From positions 6,908,953 to 6,972,952 of the forward strand of contig NC_088324.1 of NCBI RefSeq assembly GCF_910592395.1: 64,000 nucleotides of DNA, written 5' to 3'. A program made the translations under genes and the position numbers. The stretch comes from Lineus longissimus (Eukaryota > Nemertea > Pilidiophora > Heteronemertea > Lineidae). The notes under the pieces are model-generated. The model made no database searches and was not told the DNA's origin. It was given only the letters and a program-made list of their open reading frames with translations. Shown in pieces: positions 45,561 to 56,700 of the stretch. Each line of letters starts with the position of its first letter. The first letter of the stretch is position 1.

Positions 45561-45913
45561 GATAGCCAGTAAAAACATAACAGACAATTGAGTTTTTGTG
45601 AACCAACTGCCACATTCGGTTTTCTTTATTTAATCAATTTTGAGATACATGCAAGTATTACAATATCAGAATTGACTAGTTCTTCTGATGACCGCGTGGG
45701 TGAGCACTGAAGTTGGATGGGAGGTGCAAGTTGTTCGTTTGGTTCTATGAGAATGAGTGTAGCTCAGCAGCCCTATGGTCTCTCTCGGTCATCTGTGAAG
45801 TGGTCACCAAAAACGTTCAATTGCGAATTATCGGCCACAGAACTTGGAATCTAAGGCTGTGTAGCCATTGACTGTTCCCTTGTGCAGTGTTTCCCTGTAT
45901 GCTTGTTGCCTTG

Positions 45914-46463
45914 GGGAGCATCCATTAAGTACGTACGCACGCCGACTTTTAGACCTCCCTCCCCCCGTACGAGCGTACGCCTAGACTACTTTGTTACTCA
46001 ATGAATTGCCCATTTTCCTTCCTGCGGCGCCACAGTCGGATCGGCGGGCAGGCTGCGCATAAACGCTGACATGGCACACACGTGGGAAAACGGTGATCAC
46101 TATCCGAAAGGCTAGAGGGAGGTAGATCTCCACCGCCCGACCCGATGACGTCATTACCGGAATTCGTCATCGGGTCGGGCGGTGGAGATCATATTATAAT
46201 CACCTCCCTCTAGCCTTTAGGATTTAGTGATCACCTGGAAAACGGCGTGGGAAGCAGCTATATTGTAGTGGGGTGTCATCAGAACCCAGTCAAGTTCATT
46301 GGGAGTATGTTCCGACTTCATATGCAATACCAGTATAATTCCCTTGATTTTGTTAAGTAAATGGTTCCTGGGTTGCGTACGTACGCAATACTATATGCCC
46401 TCCCCCCCCTGTACGCATAGTGTACGTTTTTTCATAGACCCCCCTCCCCTAAATGGATGCTCC
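45914..46463. mobile_element. TIR element with CATCCATTAA ends
   Basis: Termini GGGAGCATCCATTAAGTACG and (reverse complement) GGGAGCATCCATTTAGGGG, with possible 3-bp duplication TTG at 45911 and 46464. Both ends continue into C-runs and 'gtacgtacgc' palindromes. A second, nested palindrome lies inside. Confidence 0.7.
46085..46246. mobile_element. Large palindrome nested in the TIR element
   Basis: Arms of about 70 bp: 'aaaacggtgatcac', 'ggctagagggaggt' and 'tccaccgcccgacccgatga' mirror 'tcatcgggtcgggcggtgga', 'acctccctctagcc' and 'gtgatcacctggaaaacg'. The centre is 'cgtcattaccggaattc'. It is GC-rich compared with its host element. Confidence 0.8.
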
Positions 46464-46656
46464 CTTGTGGTGCCCCCTACACAAAATCAACCATGCTTTG
46501 GTTCATTTGATGTTCCACTGGTCGTTCCGGAGAATATGCCACGAGGACAATGGAAACAACACCAATTCCAAAAGGGAACAACCTATATTGATATACGCAG
46601 CATTAGATTCCATTTTACAGCTCACAAACTAGATTTATTCGTGATGTACAGATGTA

Positions 46657-46822
46657 CAGTGGAACCTCTCTATTAAGGACACTCTTGGGAGTGATAAATG
46701 CTGTCCTTAATTGAGAGGTGTCCTGATTACAGAGGTTGATTTAAATGACCAATTTGAGACTAAATGCAGTGTCCTTAGAGGGTGTCCTGAATAGAGATGT
46801 GTCCACTAAGCGATGTCCATTG
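46657..46822 (+). mobile_element. 166-bp pogo-like MITE, intact copy 1
   Basis: CAGTGGAACCTCTCTATTAA start and 'gatgtccattg' end, TA on both sides (46655-46656, 46823-46824). It serves as the empty-site comparison for the nested copy at 19332-20051. Confidence 0.8.
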
Positions 46823-46965
46823 TAGTTTCATGACAGCCAACACAGGCAGCGTTTTTGTTTCATCTTCTTTAAGATACCTGGCGACATCAAAGGAGCATGA
46901 TTCTTGAGAGATGATCACAGGCGTTTGAGAATCCCATACTAATAGTAATTGATCCTCCAAATAAA

Positions 46966-47538
46966 TCGGTCATCCTAAACAGCGTCCACCAGGTTTAAAG
47001 TCAGGTATAAAGTCATCAAAATAAAATTTATTAGCCATAAACGAAATAAGTACACCATAAAACACATTTCCTGAAATTTCATGACATTTGGGTTTAAGAT
47101 AAGGGGATGTTGTCTAAAATCACAAGGCTCCTGCAGTAATCCAACATGGCCACCGCCTGGGTGGTGGACGCTGGTACATTTTAGACAACACGCTAATCAA
47201 GCGCTTATATGTGGGAAATGTCCTGCTTATTTGGTTATGACCATTAGATTTTAGGCCGGGTCTATTTGGCAAGCTGCTCGCCGAACAGGCATCTTTTTTG
47301 TCCTGTTTGGAGAGCCGCTTGCCAAACAGCACTAAAAAGCCACCCTGTTCGGCCAGCCGGGCTTGCCAAACAGGTAAAAAATCTACCCTGTTTGGCGAGC
47401 TGGAGACTTTACTTTAATATTAATGAGTTCGGCTCTCCATTCAGGACAAGAAAAAGTCGGGCTTGCCAAGTAGTCACTTCCTAGATTTTATTTTAATGAC
47501 TTTATGCTTTTAAACCTGGTGGACACTGTTAGGTATGA
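46966..47538. mobile_element. TIR element with GTCCACCAGGTTTAAA ends
   Basis: Long inverted ends: 'gtcatcctaaacagcgtcca', 'ccaggtttaaagtc', 'ataaagtcat' on the left and their mirror on the right ('atgactttatg', 'tttaaacctggtggacactg'). The centre is degenerate 'cctgtttggcgagc'/'gccaaacagg' repeats. No coding frame. Confidence 0.75.
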
Positions 47539-47822
47539 CCCTGATATATTATTTTGAGATCTATTTTGGCCTACTCACTCTGCCACCTTGGTGACTTTGT
47601 AACGATCGTCGGGTGGTGGTGACGCTGACTGATTTTTCAAGATGGCGACATAAGACGAGGTGATTTACAGGGACTATGTCCTCAAATTGCCCCCCCCCCC
47701 TCTAAGGTTAGATTGGGATGCCTGTGTTGGGAGAGAGAATATCCTTGAATCTGTTGGAGTCTCTGCCTCATAAACTCTCCACTCTTGGAGATTTTTTTCC
47801 CTTCCCAGCCCAGCCCAGCAGG

Positions 47823-50149
47823 TCAGTATCCATCATTAGACCACGTAATGTCCTCATATTGCGGATAATGTTTCTTTAGTATCTCTACTGTTATACTGTG
47901 ATCCGGACGGCCGTAACCCTGAAATGAACAAACGGGAAAAACAGATTAACACTTTTCTCCTGTGATTACAAATAAACTATATACAGAAGAACCTTTCTTT
48001 TAAGGACACCCTTGGGACTGACAAGTGTTGTACTTCATAGAGAAGGGTCCTGATAAGCGAGGTCAAATTGGTTGGAAACAACTACTTTGGAACCAAAATG
48101 AGTACCCTTATTAAAGTGAGGGCGTCCTTACAGAAGGGAAGTTCCATTGTATTTTCAGAAGCACCAGCCAAGTCTTCAGATTGTAAACTCTCTCCATCAG
48201 AGAAAACCTGTCGTCAACTCGAAAAGGAGAAACCAAAATGATGATAAAAGCAACAACTTCATCACTACTTCTCTTTAAATGTCTTTTTGTAATTTTACAA
48301 TGCATCTACCTGTGAATATCCATAGACGGATATCGTTTTGCTTGAGGGAGAATGCTTGATTCTTCCGCCACCTGGACATGAACACTGCACTCCTTCCTTA
48401 TGTAACTTCTCCTCAACATCTTCATAAATATCCGCTAAAAAGAGAAAGACAGTGAGAGTCAGATGTCAAGTCGTTTCGGCATCAGAACTAAGACAGGTCG
48501 TGACATTAGATATAAACATGTTGTGACATCATATGTATGTATACTGGTTGTGACATCAGACGTAAACTGGTTGCGACATCAGACATTAGCTGGTTGTGAC
48601 ATCACCGAGACGTAAACTGGTGGTGACATCAGATACACGTACAGTGGAACTCCGGTCGGCGACCACCTCAGTAACGCGACCACCCCGCGAACACGACCAA
48701 AATTCTCCGGTCCCGAATGGTTTTCTCTCTAATTCCCATTAACTGGCCCTCGCTAACACGACCACCCCGGTACCCAGACCGCGACCACCAGCTTGGTCGG
48801 TCCCAAACTGCAAATTAACCCCGCTAACGCGACCATGAGGCCTAATTGCCGTAATCAACCATGACCGCATCGTATCAATTGGCACCTTCTCGCAAATCCG
48901 TGTTGATAATTAGCACCTCGAACACATGGGAATCCATATGAAAATAAATGATGTGTAAGTGAGTTTGATCAAATGTAAACGCAAATAAAATGAAGAATAA
49001 ACTTTCTTTTCGACTCACGGTTTTTTGTTTCATCATTTAGTATTAAATGATGTCAAGAGGCATGCACACGTAGTTTTTAGGACAAATAAATTATGTTGAT
49101 TAGTAAGAGTACCGATACTCAAGTAAAGAATGCTCACTACGTCGTAATGTTGATAAAATACGTTATTAAAAAGATGATTTAATCAGTACCAGTTCAAATT
49201 GGCTGAAGTTAAAGCAGGAAGACATCAGGAAGAATTCTCAACATCTTCTCACATCACCTCTCTCAATGTTAGCGGGAATATTAGCTTGACATCAAGAAGG
49301 GCAGCTGCCGATGGTGTGAATTACATGCTTGTTCTAATTAGCATGCTCAAGTTTTAATGTAATGTTTGGTCTAATTAGCTCTCGTCAGTTTATTTACTCA
49401 TTTACATAAGTTGCAAATTAAACGTAAAACACTCAAGAAAATGATTTTTTATTCGTAATATACACACAAAATTATCGAATCACCCGGTGGCGTAGTCATT
49501 CATGCATGTCAATGTACACACAGCAGGACGATGTTTTGGCGGGAAAACCTACTTATGATTCTTAAATTCACTAACGCGACCACCCCGGTAACACGACCAC
49601 TTCGGCTTAGTCCCTTGGGTGGTCGTGTTACCGGGGTTCCACTGTATGTGGTAAACAGGCCGCGGCATCAGTGGGTGGCTGATCGATTATTTGCAGAGAC
49701 AAATCAGCTGTCGCAGTAATCAATTTGCGATTATTATCTCATTATTCGACATTCGCCTCCAGGACGTATACTGTTTTTGTCATCATGGATCATCAGCTCA
49801 GATGATCTGGCCATTCTCTGGGCCTCCCCTCCCTGACCATCTTTTGACGTCACATTGGACCATGGAGGTATTATTACCTCCATGATTGGACTTAACGTAA
49901 ATGTATGCACACGTCGCAGGACCAGGTTCAGGTAAAGTTGCCATGCAGGGCGCATTAGCTAATAATAGTCTTACCATGAAAATCAGCCCAGCAGAAACCT
50001 CGAACAATGTGTTTGAACTGTTTGGTGGAACGGTCCTTCACTTTTATCAACACATACTTAAAAGTTCCTTCTTCTATTTCAACGTCATTAATTGGTTTCA
50101 ACTTCTCATTGTTATCAGCGTTATCTGAGTTTACTTTTGATGCCATCAT
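47823..50149 (-). CDS. PHPT1: 14-kDa phosphohistidine phosphatase, complete, 3 exons
   Basis: Exons 50149-49975, 48434-48310 and 47918-47823 total 396 nt (131 aa; human protein 125 aa), phases 1 and 0 consistent. Diagnostic blocks: 'GTFKYVLIKV', 'HIVRGFCWADFHADIYEDV' containing the catalytic His (H58, equivalent to human H53), 'CSCPGGGRIKH', 'ISVYGYSQGYG' and the C-terminal 'WSNDGY'. The enzyme removes phosphate from phosphohistidine in cytosolic proteins. Two adjacent ATGs (50149 and 50146) are possible starts, and the frame stays open upstream to a Met at 50260; I chose the pair because it gives the family's usual length. Exons 2 and 3 are too short to stand out as open frames. Intron 1 is almost filled by a 1-kb pogo-like element and intron 2 has a short one. 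The gene is divergent from the NRF-6-like gene. Confidence 0.93.
47984..48149 (+). mobile_element. 166-bp pogo-like MITE, intact copy 2 (PHPT1 intron 2)
   Basis: CAGAAGAACCTTTCTTTTAA start, 'gaagttccattg' end, TA flanks at 47982-47983 and 48150-48151. Same length as the copy at 46657. Confidence 0.8.
48495..48640. repeat. Short minisatellite in PHPT1 intron 1
   Basis: Five to six degenerate copies of 'ctggttgtgacatcagac' plus 'gtaaa', about 25-32 bp per unit, ending exactly where the pogo-like element begins. Confidence 0.7.
48642..49644. mobile_element. 1-kb pogo/Tigger-like element without transposase
   Basis: TA flanks (48640-48641 and 49645-49646). Ends CAGTGGAACTCCGGTCGGCG and (reverse complement) CAGTGGAACCCCGGTAACAC. 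Multiple subterminal copies of 'taacgcgaccaccccg' and 'aacacgaccac' lie on both sides. The centre is AT-rich with no long frame, so it depends on an outside transposase. Confidence 0.82.
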
Positions 50150-50734
50150 ATGTTCTTTGATTGTTGAAAAATCAACTTGTTTGGAAGAAAAACCGACAAA
50201 CCGGTTCACGAAATTAGAGGTAATCCCCAATACATCACTGATGTCATCAGTCCATTGCAATCAGAGGGAATTCCTGGGCATGTGTAAAATAAAAACTGTG
50301 TTAAGAACGGCTTAGCGATAATCAACTGGAAATTAAATCGCCCCTCATCATCAAATAACTGCTTGTTGCAAAAAAATACGGCTATCGGGAATTCTAAAGT
50401 CGTTCCAAAAATACCAGCTTTGTAAAAAAACAACGAACTGTTTCTGAACGCCTCTTTTTCTAATCGAAGTGGCATGGTTACCTAGGCACTAGATTCACCA
50501 TTTTGAGGAACCCGAGGATGCACTTCCTGGTTGGGGAATCCCCTCTCTCACATGTCTCACATGACATGCACATGTGATTTTGTTGTCATGCACAGTAAGT
50601 AGAATGATGATTGACCTGTTTACACAGAATTGACCCTGATCAAAGGTTCAATATCGGGTGTGTGAAGTGATTAGAAGTGTCAGTTACTTTTGCCAAGGCT
50701 TTGATTTCGTTGTCGAAGTTGAAGAGGATCAAAA
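50150..50734. promoter_or_regulatory. Bidirectional promoter region, PHPT1 / NRF-6-like
   Basis: 585 bp between two divergent start codons. It includes an ETS-like 'cacttcctgg' near 50520 and no TATA box that I can support. Confidence 0.45.
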
Positions 50735-53700
50735 ATGAGAAAACTGACGAATTTCTGTCATCATGTTTTTCTTTTTGTGGGTCAAATTTTTCTGGTGGTA
50801 GTGTGTACTGCTGGCTTGGCTCCTGAACAGAAGATGGACATACCTCAGCCTCTCATCAATAACGAAGCTAATCTCAACCCCAGTCTGCCGAAGTCTTATC
50901 CATTGGATTGGTTGAACACGTTGCAGGTAAATACGCTTTCTTGCAGGGTCAACACAACATCTCGGTGACGTCATGGCATGGCCTAGTACTACTACTTACT
51001 AGCTGTATAGCAGCCTCATGGCCCTAAGTGATCACTACAGCCCATAAACTCATATGAAATAAATTTGCAGGAGTGTTCAAGGTGGTGTCCACTTGCTACG
51101 TCACACCTGACAACCAATAACTAGGCCTATCGACATTACGAAATTCCGACATGGCGCAATTTAATTTCTCGATCTGTACTTTTACGCACGGATATTCTTT
51201 CACCGTGAATAAAACCCTTCCTCCTTGACGGTATCAGGACAATTCCCCCTGACATTTCCCGCTGTCAATTGCCCCCTACAATTTCCCCCAGTCAAATTGC
51301 ACCCTGTAAAATTTCCCCCGTAAATTGCCCCCCCCCGTAAAATTCCCCCCAGTTATTCATGGCTGTGCCCAAAGTTCTGCCTCATAACCTACCAATGCCA
51401 TCATGACCCTGGTCATAACACCAGGTTGAACATTCCCGGGCCCCGGCTGGTAATCAATTCCGGCCTGTATTCTGTCGTTGTTTTTTATGACAGACTAAAT
51501 GTCCCAAACCTTTCCCACTCCGGTTCATATTGGTTGGGGTAAGATTTGACTTCTCAGTCATATTACAAAGATTTCAAACACCGATATATATTTCTTTTTT
51601 AGCGAAACCTTCCAACTCTTCCCCAGCTGCTAAATCAGCTGAAGATTGACAAGTTCAATGTCTCCGAGACCTGTCTCAATGACACTGAGCAGACTATCGA
51701 CGACATCTTGGCAGGCCAGACTTATGCTGCACAGAGTGAGTCGTCCCACCGTGCCAGGTGGCAATCATTCCTGATTCCACATTTTAGAATTCTCCCATGA
51801 TTAACCTGCGCCCAAATTATGTTTTAAATCACTGTACAAGAAACTTGTAAAACCTTATCCAGCAAAAAATATGTCATTTTGACCCAAAAGAAACTTTCAA
51901 AACATTTGAAAACTAATATTTTAATTTTGAGAATGCACAAATTTGAGCAATGTCATGCTTTAATTCAAAAAAATTATACAAAATACTAATGCTTTACGTA
52001 CAAAGTTTCAGCAAAATTGCATGCATGATTACTGCTCTGTGGCACTGCGACATTGCATGCATTTCTATTTTCCTGATCCACAATTAAATACATATACAGC
52101 GTAACCCTTTAAAGGCCTACACTGTTTGTTAAAAATGTTGAATTTGTAATTGAATTAAAAAATGTCCAATTGCGAAATTACATACTAAATATAAATTTCA
52201 ACTTTGCCGTTGTGTAGACTGATATACAAATACTATGAATACCAAGTTTAAACAAATTTGTATTCATAATAACTGCACTACGGCATTGTGTATTGGTGGA
52301 TTTCTATTTTCCTTACCCACAATTAAATACAGACAGCGTAACCCTTTTAAAGGCCAGTCTGTAACGTGACATTCCTGAGATATAAATGTTGACATTTTCG
52401 CTAATTTCAGTGCTTGATGCCACGGCGAAGATCCCATCTGGTATCACACAGGGCAACATTCGGTGGGCGGGCGATTACGTAGGATGTCTTGCCGTCACTT
52501 CAACCACTATGGGCAGAGGTCAAGAGTTCAAGGGCAAATACTGCACGGCAAGCCTCCCGCAGAAACTGGTGAGTGACGGCGAGCTGGTGATTCACGCAAT
52601 CCAGCTTTTCAAATACACAACACTCATCCAGAGTTATCTAGAAGAGATTAGAGAAGTTAAAGGGAACTGAAACCGCCAAGCCAGTTCGTATGACCTCGTT
52701 TTCATTTCCCGCGTATCGGGTGATCAGAACGAGGCATGAATGAAACATGGCGCCTAGCTGTCAATCATTGAATGACGTCACTACTATGGAATTTACTACG
52801 AAAACTCATGAATGAAAGATCGCATGAGTCACGTGATTCTCACATGATTCTCAATAATAACAAATTGAACTGCGCATGCTCGGGCACTGGGGGCGGAGCT
52901 ACAAATCTGAACTCGAATAGGAAGTTGGAAGTTTGACTTTCTCGGGCGGTGAAAGTCGAAAAGTTGAATAAATCGCTCGGTGGTTCCAGTTCCCTTTAAC
53001 TGCTTGCATGAATCCTGAATCATACAATCATTTGGATGAGTATATGATTTTGGGCAATTCCTTCCTCACTGGTGCGACGTTGTCACAATCCTCTGTTCCT
53101 CATGTGGTGGTGATGTGGACTGATACTTGAATATGGTGATAAGGAAGGGCATACGGTTCTGCGCCAATTGGGTTGATTGGCCTAAGGCTAGTGACTGTCT
53201 TCAGCAAGCGGGGCAGAGCCCATCTCAAGCTATTCATGATTCTTACTTGGTGCATGGGGTATCTTGCTTGCCCTGAAACAAGGTACAAGGCACCTTCGAT
53301 TTAAAGGGACAATATCGGCGGGAGCAGAGGGACTAATTTGGTCATCTTTAGGTTCCCAAAATATACACAGTAAGGGCCCTGGGTCATGTCAGATTCAGCA
53401 CTAAATGAATTCCTCGTACAACCGTGAATCATTTCGACATACTGTGAGATGTGAGAGACCCCTATTGGCGGCTTTGTGTAACTTTATCTTGCCTACCTAG
53501 CTGCTGCCTATATTGTCCCTTTAAGGAAGAAACTAAGGGTTATGTGTCTTACTCAAGGACACAACAATAAAACTGTGGTGATCCTGCATAGATTTGAACC
53601 AATGACCTCCTGATTATGTGGCCAGCATAATTCCTTGCCATGCCGTAAATACCTGCTACAACAGTAGCTGACAACCCTTGAATTTGCATTCTAGCCTCAG

Positions 53701-56700
53701 GCGTATGATACTATGTACCTCAGCAATAAACCTTGTCCCCTATTTCATTGCAATGGGAAGTAACTGGTACACGTATCATAGCAATGAATTACACTGTTTT
53801 TTAGATTCCTGGTTTGGCGATGACCTATTCAGTTTGCGTCCCAGGTTCGTGTAGTGAACTGGATGTACGTGGCTTGTTGTACTCAGGTAAGAATAGATGA
53901 ATTTATAGCCCTACGCCATTTGTTAAAAAATTTGAATTTGTAATTGAATTTAAAAATGTCCAATTGAAGAAATACACACTAAATATAATTTCAACATTGC
54001 CGTTGTGTAGGCTGATATACAAATACTATGAATACCAAGTTTAAACAAATTCGTATTCATAATAACTGCACTACGGCATTGTGTATTAGTGGATTTCTAT
54101 TTAACTGGACCACAAGAAATTACGAATTTAAGATTAATTAATTAATTAAAGAGACATTGACGTTGGTTTATGCGGGCCAGAATTTCTCTGGTATATCCTG
54201 GTGCAGTAGAGTCTTGTGTGACGTGTTGATAACATCGATGTTAGTTTAGGCTGTTCAGTTTAATTGGTGTTATGAATCTCTTCCAGTTATTGCTACTGTG
54301 AATAACCAGACAATTATTCTTGAGGTGGATTGCTCTGGACCAGTTGCATATGACACTGCTGCTGTCGTCTCCCTGTAAGTAACAAAGACAAACTTCTTAA
54401 TAATAGTTTGTGATGACATTTGAGAGTCACAAAGGTGGATGAGTGTATTCGTCGTCACCATCATCCTTTTTGCAACGTGAATCTGTGCAGGCTCTCTGCT
54501 GTAGTAACGGTCGTGTATATGTCAGGTGGTAGGTAGGCTACGTCTCTTACCTCATCGTTCCGGCCTCAAAATTCGCAAAAACCTCTCCACAACATTATTT
54601 GGGAAAATTGCTGTGGAGAAATGAGCTCTCTGCCGGATTTTTGGCTCACAGTAGGGGAGTCTATACAACACCAATGTTTCCGTCGTCTGTCGTCTTTGCT
54701 GTCTGTATCCTCTTTTTAAAACAGTGGCACATTTCTTAACCGCTAGAGCTATGAACTTGAAACTTTGTACACAGGACGCCCCAGTTCAGGTGACCTCTGA
54801 CGATGAATTTCGGTTTAGGGGCCAGAAGTGGAAACCTAAAAAGTGTGTTATCTCGCTTATGAGTGACTCGTTTTCGATAAAATCTTTATGGTAGGTTCTC
54901 CTAGTATTAAAGGGTACTTCACATGTCATTAGGGTTTTTGATTTGACCTAGTTTTCAAGGTCACAGAGGTCAAACTATAAACTTTCACTGAAAATTTGCC
55001 TATTTCTTTGCTATTTGATAAAGACTCTTCAAATTTGATATGCAGACACTAATTAAGCTTGACTACATGTTGTCAAAGATTTTAGTCAATGTGACCTTTT
55101 GTTCAGGTTTAAAAAGGCAAATGTGGGGGGGGGGGGTCACCGGTCATATATCAAGAAACCTTCACCCTGTGTTCTTCAAATGCATGCCATCAATTTAAAA
55201 AAATCTGAACAGCCAAACATTGTGCTAGAAAAATTTGACCTTGCGCCAAGGTCACAGAGGTCAAAATTTAAAATTCCACCAAAAGTGACACGTTTTGTCA
55301 TCATTTGTCATAAACTCCAATGGGCATCTCTACAAAATGACATCAATTTAGGTCAGTGTAACCTACTTTTCTGTTCTATGTTGCATACAGCGTAGGTCAA
55401 GGTCTTAAAACCCTATGTGGGTCTTGTCTCAAAATCATTCACACTGTGATATTTTGACCTTGCCCTATTTTCTGTGGTCACTGAGGTCTAATTCTCTGTA
55501 ACCATATGGGTAACCGTAATCCTCTTATTGACCATGATTAGCACATGGCCCCTGACAATTTCATTATTTTCCTGAGCAAGTCATAATTTGTCGTAAACTC
55601 TGCAATTTTGATATGTTGACATCGATGGGCATCTCTACAAAATGACATAAATTTAGGTCAGTGTAACCTACTTTTCTGTTCTATGTTGCATACAGCGTAG
55701 GTCAAGGTCTTAAAACCCTATGTGGGTCATGTCTCAAAATCATTCACACTGTGATATTTTGACCTTGCCCTATTTTCTGTGGTCACTGAGGTCAAATTCT
55801 CTGTAACCATATGGGTAACCATAATCCTCTTATTGACCATGATGAGCACATGGCCCCTGACAATTTTATTATTTTCCTGAGCAAGTCATAATTTGTCGTA
55901 AACTCTGCAATTTTGATATGTTGACACCGATGGGCATCTCTACAAAATGACATCAATTTAGGTCAGTGTAACCTACTTTTCTGTTGTATGTTGTATACAG
56001 CGTAGGTCAAGGTCTTAAAACCCTATGTGGGTCATGTCTCAAAAACATTCACTCTGTGATATTTTGACCTTGCCCTAATTTCCATGGTCACTGAGGTCAA
56101 ATTCTCTGTAACCATGGGTAACCGTAATCCTCTTATTGACCGCAATGAGCACATGGCCTCCGACAATTTCCTTACCATCCTGAGCAAGTACAGATGGAGA
56201 AGAAAGGAATAGCTTGATCTTTTAAGTGGTTACTGCATTTTCCGCGATGTCTGGGTGAATTTTTGATTTTAGACAACATTTTTAGTTATTGTTATTCATA
56301 GGGTAATCGTGTTCATCTTACTTGCGTTTGTCATCATTGGGACACTCTACGACCTTTTCCATCGCAACCGCACGTGCTTCAACTTGACCGAGCCAATCCA
56401 GATAAACGAAGAGAAGCATGGCGTGGATGAAGAGCGTATCGGGCTCCTTACGGGAGTTGCTCCACAGAATCTTTACAGTGATGTAAATACCGTGCCAAGA
56501 CGAGGTAGGTTCAGGCCTTCAAACGCTGTAAATTTGGGAAGTACATACGTATGTACAATGTATACTGGTAGAAAAAAGTGCCTGATGGGCTGGCCATGAT
56601 ATCAGATGTTATGAATCGGCATCTTGTTGCAAGAATGCGGACAAAGCTTGCGTGTGCAGCCTCAAAGAGTTACATGTTCACCGTTTGTAATAACTGACGG

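Noticed and set aside
55122-55140. G-run as a quadruplex signal
   Set aside because: A single homopolymer run without spaced G-tracts; more likely a simple repeat or sequencing-prone site.
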